NCBI GenBank assembly: GCA_021531755.1
Contig: JADYUK010000002.1
Span: forward strand, 1 to 64,000
Reading direction: 5' to 3'
Source of the DNA: Hoylesella loescheii
GTDB taxonomy: Bacteria; Bacteroidota; Bacteroidia; Bacteroidales; Bacteroidaceae
DNA: 64,000 bases
The translations under genes were made by a program, and so were the position numbers. Shown piece by piece: positions 37,177-45,108 of this stretch. The first letter of the stretch is position 1. Every line of letters starts with the position of its first letter. The notes under the pieces are model-generated. The model made no database searches. It was not told the origin of the DNA and was given only the letters and a program-made list of their open reading frames with translations.

Positions 37177-38910
37177 ATGAACATACTTAAGAAAACTGTA
37201 TTTTTACTACCCCTGACTCTCACAATGCTCCCCTGCCATGCGCAGTATCCACAGCTGAGCAAGGAGGCAAAGGCAAAGATTGACTCTATGCAGGCAGCCT
37301 GGGCGAAACATCAGGCAGAGGTGTGGGCTAAGTGTGAGCCTATCGTGAAGAAAGAACATGCTGAGGGAAGACCATACGTGCCATGGGCCGGCCGGCCTAC
37401 TGATCTCCCACAGGCAAAGATTCCCGCTTTCCCTGGTGCTGAGGGTGGCGGCATGTACTCTTTTGGCGGACGTGGCGGAAAGGTTTATGTTGTCACATCG
37501 CTCGCTGACAGCGGACCAGGCACTCTGCGTGAGGCTTGTGAGGCTGGTGGAGCACGTATCGTAGTCTTCAATGTCTCGGGAATAATACGGCTTGAGAGCC
37601 CACTCATAATACAGGCTCCATATATAACGATAGCAGGACAGACAGCACCTGGCGACGGTGTCTGCGTGGCAGGACAGACATTCGGCGTTGACACTCACGA
37701 TGTCGTGATACGCCATATGAGATTCCGCCGTGGTGAGACATACGCTCACCATCGTGAGGACTCATTCGGTGGAAACCCTGTCGGCAATATCATGCTCGAC
37801 CATATCTCAGCGGAGTGGGGACTCGACGAGAACATCTCCTTCTACCGCCACATGTGGGACCCTGGAGCTGACTATACCCACGAGAAACGTGGCACTGTCA
37901 ATGTGACAATACAGAACTCTATCTCGGCCAAGGCGCTCGACACATATAACCATGCTTTCGGTTCAACTCTTGGAGGTGAGAACTGCAGCTTCATGCGCAA
38001 CCTGTGGGCTGACAACTCAGGACGTAACCCATCGGTAGGATGGAACGGTATCTTCAATTTCGTCAACAATGTGGTCTTCAACTGGGTACACCGCTCGTCA
38101 GATGGTGGTGACTATCAGGCCATGTATAACTTCATCAACAACTACTACAAGCCAGGTCCGCTGACTCCGAAAGACTCGCCTGTAGGCCACCGTATACTCA
38201 AACCAGAGTCCGGACGCTCAAAGCTGTCTTATAAACAGTATGGACGAGTGTACGCCACAGGAAACATAATGGAGGGTAACGAGCGTGTGACCCGCGACAA
38301 CTGGGATGGTGGCATACAAGTGGAGAGCCAGCCTGACACCAAGGGATATACTGAGCAGATGAAGGCCAATGAGCCCTTCGCCATGCCTTATATGCAGATA
38401 ATGGGCGCACAGAAAGCCTACAACTTCGTCTTGGATAATGCAGGAGCGATGTTCCCGACACGTGACATTGTCGACCAGCGCATAATCGAGGAGGTGCGTA
38501 CTGGTAAGGTCTATTATGAGAAGAAACTGCCGAAGGTCAATCCTTACGGCGACACCAGCGGCCTCGCACAGAAGTCAATGGCAGAGGACGGCTCGTTCAA
38601 ATACCGCCGTCTCCCTAAGGATTCATATAAGCTCGGCATCATAACCGACCCACGCCAGATGGGTGGATACCCTGAATATAACGGAACACCACGCCTCGAC
38701 TCAGACAACGACGGCATGCCCGATGAGTGGGAGACAAGATACGGACTTAACCCTAACGACCCTTCTGACGCCCAGAAGGACTGCAATGGGGATGGATATA
38801 CCAATATAGAGAAGTATATCAACGGCATTGACCCACGTGTGAAAGTCGATTGGCGTGACCTCTCCAACAACTATGACACACTCGCTGCCAATGGCGGTGT
38901 GGGCAAGTGA
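37177..38910 (+). CDS. Secreted pectate lyase, PL1 (second copy)
   Basis: 577 residues, signal peptide MNILKKTVFLLPLTLTMLPCHAQ. It shares with the PL1 at 23413 the blocks AFPGAEGGGMYSFGGRG, VTSLADSGPGTLREA, the DHISAEWGLDE calcium region and the C-terminal loop DSDNDGMPDEWETRYGLNP. The two differ in the middle: this copy has PVGHRILKPESGRSKL and a longer calcium-loop tail (DCNGDGYTNIEKYI). They are paralogues that may differ in methylation tolerance or in cell location. It heads a unit with the DUF3826 gene and the large beta-helix gene. Confidence 0.92.
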   Translation: MNILKKTVFLLPLTLTMLPCHAQYPQLSKEAKAKIDSMQAAWAKHQAEVWAKCEPIVKKEHAEGRPYVPWAGRPTDLPQAKIPAFPGAEGGGMYSFGGRGGKVYVVTSLADSGPGTLREACEAGGARIVVFNVSGIIRLESPLIIQAPYITIAGQTAPGDGVCVAGQTFGVDTHDVVIRHMRFRRGETYAHHREDSFGGNPVGNIMLDHISAEWGLDENISFYRHMWDPGADYTHEKRGTVNVTIQNSISAKALDTYNHAFGSTLGGENCSFMRNLWADNSGRNPSVGWNGIFNFVNNVVFNWVHRSSDGGDYQAMYNFINNYYKPGPLTPKDSPVGHRILKPESGRSKLSYKQYGRVYATGNIMEGNERVTRDNWDGGIQVESQPDTKGYTEQMKANEPFAMPYMQIMGAQKAYNFVLDNAGAMFPTRDIVDQRIIEEVRTGKVYYEKKLPKVNPYGDTSGLAQKSMAEDGSFKYRRLPKDSYKLGIITDPRQMGGYPEYNGTPRLDSDNDGMPDEWETRYGLNPNDPSDAQKDCNGDGYTNIEKYINGIDPRVKVDWRDLSNNYDTLAANGGVGK

Positions 38911-39004
38911 TAGCATGATTCTATAAACAACACACATTATGGCAGGTTGCTCCTGTGCCATGTCAGCAGGCCAGGCCACCTGCCATAACATATTTCCTAA
39001 TACA

Positions 39005-39679
39005 ATGAGACATATATTGAATCTTTTCCTCCTTCTGCTTCTTCCATTATCAGCGACAGCCCAGACTGTGGCTTTGAACAGTGCAGGCAGGGACACTTCT
39101 TATGTGAATACAATCTTAGCGAGAACGACAAAGAACATATCATCACTCAATCTGCAAGGGGAGAAGGCGGAGGCTGTGCGCAATATCGTGGCCAACCGCT
39201 ATTTCGAGCTTAACGACATTTATGCAGAGCGTGACCAGAGCATTAAGTTTGCTAAGGATTCTCTCACAGGCTCGCAGAAGAATGATGCCATAGATATGGC
39301 ACGTGCCAAATGTGACTCACGCCTCTATCGCACACACTTCGCTCTCGAATCGCAGCTGTCCATTTTTGTATCAGAGAAAGATATCATCGCGATAAAAGAT
39401 GCCATGACCTATAACAAGGTCAAGGTGACGTATGACGCTTATCTCGACGAGATACCATCGCTCAAGGATGAAGAGAAAGCACAGATATACGCATGGATGG
39501 TCGAGGCGCGTGAACTGGCAATCGACGCTGAGGGCAGCAAGCAGAAACACGAGGTGTTCAATAAGTACAAAGGCCGTGTGAACAACTATCTCTCAAAGCG
39601 AGGATATGACCTTAACAAAGAGCGCGAGGCTTGGTTCAAACGCCTGAAAGAACGCGAGAAATCAAAGGGGGGGAAATGA
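39005..39679 (+). CDS. Secreted DUF3826 family protein
   Basis: About 224 residues from the ATG at 39005, which opens a signal peptide (MRHILNLFLLLLLPLSATAQ); the frame is open from 38939. The mature protein is helical and charged, with no recognised catalytic motif (KAEAVRNIVANRYFELNDI and EREAWFKRLKEREK are typical stretches). The family, DUF3826, occurs in Bacteroidetes polysaccharide loci and has no assigned role. It overlaps the next gene by 4 nt (ATGA), so the two products are probably made in fixed ratio. Confidence 0.78.
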   Translation: MRHILNLFLLLLLPLSATAQTVALNSAGRDTSYVNTILARTTKNISSLNLQGEKAEAVRNIVANRYFELNDIYAERDQSIKFAKDSLTGSQKNDAIDMARAKCDSRLYRTHFALESQLSIFVSEKDIIAIKDAMTYNKVKVTYDAYLDEIPSLKDEEKAQIYAWMVEARELAIDAEGSKQKHEVFNKYKGRVNNYLSKRGYDLNKEREAWFKRLKEREKSKGGK

Positions 39680-42600
39680 CAATGACCAGAAAAACAATTT
39701 CGATAAGCCAAAAGAACAAAGGGAGCTTGCTCACTTTGGCTTGGTTAAGAACATTCTTCTTCGTGACCCTATTCCTGTCCGCTTTATACACATACGGGCA
39801 GAAACCCCAAGCACCGATAGCCATATCAAAGGGAGGGGAGGTCAATATTACACCCGACGAGCGTGGCAATCGCATACTCGACTTCTCGTATTGCGGTTAC
39901 CGCCAGCAGGGCGCATCAATACCTGACGCTCCTGTCAAAGTGTTTGTGCCATACAAGACTGGCGACCAGAGCCGTCGCATACAGCGTGCCATCGATTATG
40001 TCTCAGCGTTGAAACCTGACAAGGCGACAGGCTTGAGGGGAGCTGTCCTCATAGGTGAGGGCGTTCATGAGCTGTCCGCGCCTTTGCGCATATCTACATC
40101 AGGAGTCGTCATCAGAGGCGTGTCGAAACACAAGACAATACTTCATAAGACAGGTGTCGACCGTGGAGCGGTGGTCTATATAGAGGGAAAGAACGACCTC
40201 ACTGTCACAGACACCCTGCGCGTTACTGACGATTACGTCCCTGTTGGCTCACACACTCTTGCCCTCTCAGGCGGTGTCCGTCTGGCTGAGGGTAGCCGTC
40301 TCATTATTGTGCGCCCTTCCACCAAGGAGTGGATAGAGAGCATTGGCTGTAAGGTGTTCGGTGGGAATCTGTCTTATTGGGGATGGAAAGCTGGGGAGAT
40401 GGATGTCAGATGGCAGCGTACCGTAACGTCTGTCACCTCTTCCACACCGTCTTCCGCTAATATTGTCATCGACGCTCCGCTCTCTGTCAGCCTTGACAAA
40501 GAGTGGGGTGGGGCATACGCTCTGGCTTATTCTTGGCCGGGACTCATACACGATTGTGGTGTGGAGAACATCACCATAGAGGCCGGCTCTCTCTCTCCGG
40601 TGGATGAGAATCATGCCTGGGAGGGCGTATATATCGATGCGGCAGAAGACTGTTGGGTGCGTATGGCTGACTTCCGGCAGCTTGCAGGCTCCGCAGTCAT
40701 TGTCCAGCGTATGGCTCAGCAAGTGACAGTAGAGGACTGCCGCTCGTTCTCTCCATCGTCAGAGATAGGTGGATGGCGCCGCCGTACATTCCTGACTCTC
40801 GGTGGCAAGACCCTCTTCCAGCGCTGTTATTCAGAGGAAGGCATAAATGATTTCTCTGCTGGCTACTGTGCCCCAGGCCCCAATGCTTTCGTCCAGTGTG
40901 AGGCTTTCGCATCTCATGGCATGAGCGGCTCATCGTCATCATGGGCCACAGGAATCCTCCTTGACAATATGAATATCGAGGGAGGCAGCCTCTCCTTCAA
41001 GAATCTTGAGCTTGACTGCTGGGGCGGTGGATGGAATACCGCCAATTCTGTGCTGTGGGAGTGTGCCGCCTCTAAGGTTGACTGTTATGATGTCTCGGCA
41101 GACGCACGCTGCTACGCAGTCGGCTGTTGGGGATATTGTCAGGGCGATGGCTTCTGGATGGAGACAAACAACCATATATCCAACCCACGCTCCCTGTTCG
41201 CCTATCAGCTATCACAGCGCATTGGTGCTGAGGCAGCCTCAGAGCGTTGCCGTGTGCTCATGCGCAATCTCGACGGCTCCTCTTCGCCCTCCATCCAGCG
41301 TGCGGCAGAGATGGCCGAGGAGGCTTTGAGTCCTCGTGTCACTATGAGCCAGTGGGCTGATGAGGCTGTCATGACAGCACAGACATCACCCGACGGTGTG
41401 CGCCAGCTGCCCGAGCCCGCTGTTTGCGAGTCTTCCGCAGGCCATAATGCTGAGGCGTTGCGTATTATTGACAGTCGTCTCTCTGTCGGCAATCGTCTCA
41501 TGTCAGGCAACCTCCACCGCACACCCTGGTGGAATGGCCGCCCACGTTACTCATACATGGACAAATCCACTTATGCTGTCACACGTTTCTTCCCAGGCAC
41601 AGAACAGCGTGGCGGGACAGACCGTATTGACTCTCTCGTAGCCAATATAAGCCGTCAGCATGTGGCAGTATGGAATCAGAACTACGGTCTGTGGTACGAC
41701 CGCAGGCGTGATGACCATGAGCGTGTCAGCCGCACTGATGGCGATGTGTGGCCTCCGTTCTACGAGCAGTCCATAGCACGTTCCGGCCAAGGGACATCAT
41801 GCGACGGCCTCTCACTCTATGACCTGTCACGGCTGAACACATGGTATTACCATCGCATCAACCAGCTTGCAGCCGCTGTCCCGTCGATGCTTGTCATAAA
41901 CCAGAATTTCTTCCAGCATAACATCCTTGAGGCTGGTGCACATTGGGTTGACTCTCCATGGCGCTCAGCTAATAACATACAGTCTACAGGGAAGAACAAG
42001 GGTAGGGGGACACAGTTCCTTGAGCCTGTACCGTTCACTGGCGATAAGCGCATCTTCACCGCCGACCTCTTCTATGACACCCAGAACAAGGAGCGTGCTG
42101 ATATCTATCGCCAGTATATCTGGAATGTCCTTGACGCCACGGCCGACGCCCCCAATGTTTACCAGTCTGTCAGCGAGGAGTATACAGGTCCGGCACATTT
42201 CGTGGAGTTCTGGCTCGACTGTATAGCCTCTTGGCAGCAGAAGACAGGGCGCAAGGCGCGTGTCGTGCTCAATACTACGCGTGATGTGGCTCTCTCTGTC
42301 ATGTCAAAGCCAAGCTACGCAGCTCTTGTCGATATCGTAGAGATAGAGCAGTGGTACTATCATGGCCGCAAGCTTTATGCGCCGGAGGGTGGCAAGAACC
42401 TTGCTCCGCGCCAGCATCTGCGCCTTACACGCACCACAAATCCAGACTTTGCCGATATATACCAGACTGTCAGCGAGGCTGTAGCAGCGTTCCCCGGAAA
42501 GGCTGTGCTATATTATGCCAAAGCCTTCGACCGTGCCCCTTGGGCTGTCGTTATGGCTGGTGGCTCCTGTCCGTCGCTATCTGTCGCTGACTCACGCCTC

Positions 42601-42816
42601 TCCCAGTCGCTCCTTGCCATGCGTCCCACAGTCCCCTCGGCAGATATCTACCGTATGGAGGGGGCTTCTTCGTCCCTCATCATGAATCTTTCAGATAGCT
42701 CCATACCGCTTGAGAAGAAGGGCAAGGCATACCTCGTAAACCAGAAGGACGGCTCTCTCTCGCCATTAAGGACAGGTGAGGTATCGAAAGGACAACTCGT
42801 TTTCATCATGAGATAA
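39676..42816 (+). CDS. Very large secreted beta-helix protein of unknown function
   Basis: About 1046 residues. The ATG at 39676 overlaps the DUF3826 stop (ATGA) and follows a GGGGGGGAA ribosome-binding stretch; the frame opens 45 nt earlier. A signal segment ends near LYTYGQ. Residues about 40-560 form a pectate-lyase-like right-handed beta-helix, starting with GDQSRRIQRAIDYV and GVVIRGVSKHKTIL. Residues about 650-1000 look like a separate alpha/beta barrel-like domain, with TWYYHRINQLA, VYQSVSEEYTGPAHFVEFW and VEIEQWYYHGRKLYAPEGG. It may belong to the DUF6298 group, which I recall next to DUF3826. No catalytic residue can be named. Confidence 0.6.
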   Translation: MTMTRKTISISQKNKGSLLTLAWLRTFFFVTLFLSALYTYGQKPQAPIAISKGGEVNITPDERGNRILDFSYCGYRQQGASIPDAPVKVFVPYKTGDQSRRIQRAIDYVSALKPDKATGLRGAVLIGEGVHELSAPLRISTSGVVIRGVSKHKTILHKTGVDRGAVVYIEGKNDLTVTDTLRVTDDYVPVGSHTLALSGGVRLAEGSRLIIVRPSTKEWIESIGCKVFGGNLSYWGWKAGEMDVRWQRTVTSVTSSTPSSANIVIDAPLSVSLDKEWGGAYALAYSWPGLIHDCGVENITIEAGSLSPVDENHAWEGVYIDAAEDCWVRMADFRQLAGSAVIVQRMAQQVTVEDCRSFSPSSEIGGWRRRTFLTLGGKTLFQRCYSEEGINDFSAGYCAPGPNAFVQCEAFASHGMSGSSSSWATGILLDNMNIEGGSLSFKNLELDCWGGGWNTANSVLWECAASKVDCYDVSADARCYAVGCWGYCQGDGFWMETNNHISNPRSLFAYQLSQRIGAEAASERCRVLMRNLDGSSSPSIQRAAEMAEEALSPRVTMSQWADEAVMTAQTSPDGVRQLPEPAVCESSAGHNAEALRIIDSRLSVGNRLMSGNLHRTPWWNGRPRYSYMDKSTYAVTRFFPGTEQRGGTDRIDSLVANISRQHVAVWNQNYGLWYDRRRDDHERVSRTDGDVWPPFYEQSIARSGQGTSCDGLSLYDLSRLNTWYYHRINQLAAAVPSMLVINQNFFQHNILEAGAHWVDSPWRSANNIQSTGKNKGRGTQFLEPVPFTGDKRIFTADLFYDTQNKERADIYRQYIWNVLDATADAPNVYQSVSEEYTGPAHFVEFWLDCIASWQQKTGRKARVVLNTTRDVALSVMSKPSYAALVDIVEIEQWYYHGRKLYAPEGGKNLAPRQHLRLTRTTNPDFADIYQTVSEAVAAFPGKAVLYYAKAFDRAPWAVVMAGGSCPSLSVADSRLSQSLLAMRPTVPSADIYRMEGASSSLIMNLSDSSIPLEKKGKAYLVNQKDGSLSPLRTGEVSKGQLVFIMR

Positions 42817-42852
42817 AGCCCGTTCAATCCATCCTCCCATTTTTAGATAATT

Positions 42853-42921
42853 ATTACTGCCCGGCAAACTGTCTCAAGACAACTATGTCCAAGGTCTTGA
42901 GACAGTTTACCGGGCAGTAAT
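42853..42921. mobile_element. GTCCGG-type long hairpin (copy C), possible bidirectional terminator
   Basis: Two 28-nt arms (42853-42880 and 42894-42921) are inverted repeats with one mismatch around a 13-nt loop. The ends, ATTACTGCCCGG, match the ends of copies A and B, and the loop side keeps the AAGAC/GTCTT pairing. It sits between the convergent large beta-helix gene and mutL, where it could also end transcription. Confidence 0.65.
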
Positions 42922-42940
42922 TTGTATAGATACAGACGTT

Positions 42941-43033
42941 TTATAACAGTCTCATGCAGGCGTAGCTCTTGATGTTTGTAGCCCTCTGCTTGCTGACATT
43001 CGTCAGGACAGCAATCTCTGATGTGGTTAATCT
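42941..43033 (-). pseudogene. Remnant 3' end of a helix-turn-helix regulator
   Basis: Between copy C and the mutL stop the minus strand reads ERLTTSEIAVLTNVSKQRAT, then NIKSYACMRLL and a TAA at 42941-42943. The start resembles the C-terminal DNA-binding helix-turn-helix of Bacteroidetes sensor regulators (S-E-I-A-x-L-T-x-V-S-K-Q-R-x-T-N-I). No start codon or upstream domain exists, because the frame runs into mutL. I read it as a decayed fragment; the assignment rests on about 20 residues. Confidence 0.4.
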
Positions 43034-43043
43034 TTCTATTACC

Positions 43044-44972
43044 TTACCCCAGTCCGTGGATTATCATTCCGTTGGGTATGACATTGAAGATGGGTTTGCC
43101 TGATGGAGTGTACCGTGTGTTCTCACACTCCATGAGGTCGGCAATGATGCGTTCCATCTCGTCGTTTGAGAGTGCCTGTCCGTGAGGTATAGCCGCCTTG
43201 CGTGCCATAGAGCGTGCGAGCGAGGTGTATACGTCCTTTGTCACAGCCTCTCCGTTGTCAGCCGCCGAGTGAATCATATCGCTGACGATACGCTTTATGT
43301 CCATCCCCTCCAGCTCAGCCGGAATGGCGTTTATGGCGTATGTCCCTCCTCCGAGGTTTGTCAGTTCGAATCCGAGCGACTGCATATCGGGCATTATCTC
43401 GGGCATTATCATCATCTCTGCGACATTCAGCTCCACTGTCTCCGGGAACAGCATCTTCTGTGATACAGAGCCTCTTGTGTCCATCTCTCTGAGATATCTC
43501 TCGTAGAGGATGCGCTCGTGGGCCCTCTCCTGGTCGGTCACCATCAGTCCGTCGGATACAGATGTTAGGATATACGCTCCCCGGTATTGGTAGTGCTCGC
43601 TGCTTCTCTGCAGGGTGTTCCCTGCTGTTGTCTTTGTTTCCTTTATGAGGTCACGTGCTTTTGTTGTCTCCTCCGGTGTTGTCACTCTGTCAGCAAACTC
43701 GTTGAGGGTGTCATTGTCGAACAGTGTCAGCGTCTCCTCTTGTGTCGTCTTGCTTGTCTCTATCCCATCGTATAGCTGCGCCCAGTCCTTCTGTACCTTT
43801 CCTCCTCCTAATCCCAATGATGACTCCCTGACTGCCTGTCCGCCTTGCTGTGGTCTGGCCTGCGTCTGTTTGAAGGGGTTATACAGCGGGTCAATGTCAA
43901 TCGTTGGCATGACGATATTCTCCGTGCCGTCGAATACAGGGATGTCAGGCCTTCCCTCTGTGTCGAACTCTATGGCCGGAATGGCGTTGTATCTTCCTAT
44001 TGTCTCCCTCACTGCCGCTGCCAGAATCTGCCATACGGCGCTCTCGTCCTGGAATTTTATCTCTGTCTTAGTGGGGTGAATGTTGACGTCTATGAGGTCG
44101 GGCTTGACATCGAAGTATATGAAGTATGGCACCTGCTCGCCCTGCGGCACAAGTCTCTCGTATGCCGACATGACAGCCTTGTGGAACGCGGCATGGCGCA
44201 TATAGCGTCCGTTGACGAAGAAGTATTGCTGTACGTTCTTCTTATGAGCTGACTCCGGTTTGCCCACGAATCCGCTGATATTGCCCAGTGATGTCTCCAC
44301 CTCGACAGGCAGGAGCATGGGGTTGAGCTTCTTCCCGAAGATGTCTATTATGCGCCGGCGTGTGTTTGATGCCGGCAGGGCGTAGAGTGTCTGCCCGTTG
44401 TTGGCGAGCGTGAAGTCTATCGCCGGGTATACCAGTGCTATGCGCTGGAATGCGGTGACGATATTGCTCATCTCTGTCGCGTTAGACTTCAGGAAACGTC
44501 TTCGTGCGGGTACGTTGAAGAAGAGGTTCTCGACAAGGAAGTTACATCCCTGTTGGCAGACAGTGGCCTCCTGCGATATGACCTTGCTTCCCTCTATGCG
44601 CAGCTGTGTCCCGACGCTGTCGTCGGCCATGCGTGTCTTCAGTGTCACCTGTGCTACAGACGCTATTGATGGCAGAGCCTCGCCACGGAATCCCATGGTA
44701 TGCAGCGAGAAGAGGTCTTCGGCCTTGCGTATCTTTGATGTCGCATGGCGCTCGAAAGCCAGGCGGGCGTCAGTCACAGACATGCCCATACCGTTGTCAA
44801 TGACCTGTACCGATGCCTTCCCCGCATCCGTCACAAGCACCTGTATCTTGTCTGCTCCGGCATCTACGGCGTTCTCGACAAGTTCCTTGATGACCGATGC
44901 CGGCCGCTGTATTACCTCTCCGGCAGCTATCTGGTTGGCCACTGAGTCTGGCAGAAGTTGTATCTTGTCCAT
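43044..44972 (-). CDS. mutL: DNA mismatch repair protein MutL
   Basis: About 642 residues from the ATG at 44972 (MDKIQLLPDSVANQIAAGEV), the conserved start; the open frame extends to 45068. The GHKL ATPase motifs ELVENAVDAGAD, DNGMGM and TMGFRGEALPSIASV are intact. In the C-terminal domain the endonuclease motif D-Q-H-A-x2-E reads TDQERAHERIL, with Glu in place of the metal-binding His, and the A-C-R and C-P-H-G-R-P motifs of nicking MutL proteins are not evident (ARKAAIPHGQ, TPSGKPIF). It is the last gene of the guaB-to-mutL cluster. Confidence 0.96.
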   Translation of the reverse strand: MDKIQLLPDSVANQIAAGEVIQRPASVIKELVENAVDAGADKIQVLVTDAGKASVQVIDNGMGMSVTDARLAFERHATSKIRKAEDLFSLHTMGFRGEALPSIASVAQVTLKTRMADDSVGTQLRIEGSKVISQEATVCQQGCNFLVENLFFNVPARRRFLKSNATEMSNIVTAFQRIALVYPAIDFTLANNGQTLYALPASNTRRRIIDIFGKKLNPMLLPVEVETSLGNISGFVGKPESAHKKNVQQYFFVNGRYMRHAAFHKAVMSAYERLVPQGEQVPYFIYFDVKPDLIDVNIHPTKTEIKFQDESAVWQILAAAVRETIGRYNAIPAIEFDTEGRPDIPVFDGTENIVMPTIDIDPLYNPFKQTQARPQQGGQAVRESSLGLGGGKVQKDWAQLYDGIETSKTTQEETLTLFDNDTLNEFADRVTTPEETTKARDLIKETKTTAGNTLQRSSEHYQYRGAYILTSVSDGLMVTDQERAHERILYERYLREMDTRGSVSQKMLFPETVELNVAEMMIMPEIMPDMQSLGFELTNLGGGTYAINAIPAELEGMDIKRIVSDMIHSAADNGEAVTKDVYTSLARSMARKAAIPHGQALSNDEMERIIADLMECENTRYTPSGKPIFNVIPNGMIIHGLG

Positions 44973-45108
44973 TGTCTGATTGTTTTTCTTTTCTTGTTGG
45001 TGGGGTGATGCCCCGCTCGCTTGTATTGTCAAATATATGCCCCATGGGATTGCTGATGCGTCTCTCATGGGGCATTGTCGTTGTTGTGAGGCAGGTTTTC
45101 AGGGTGTT

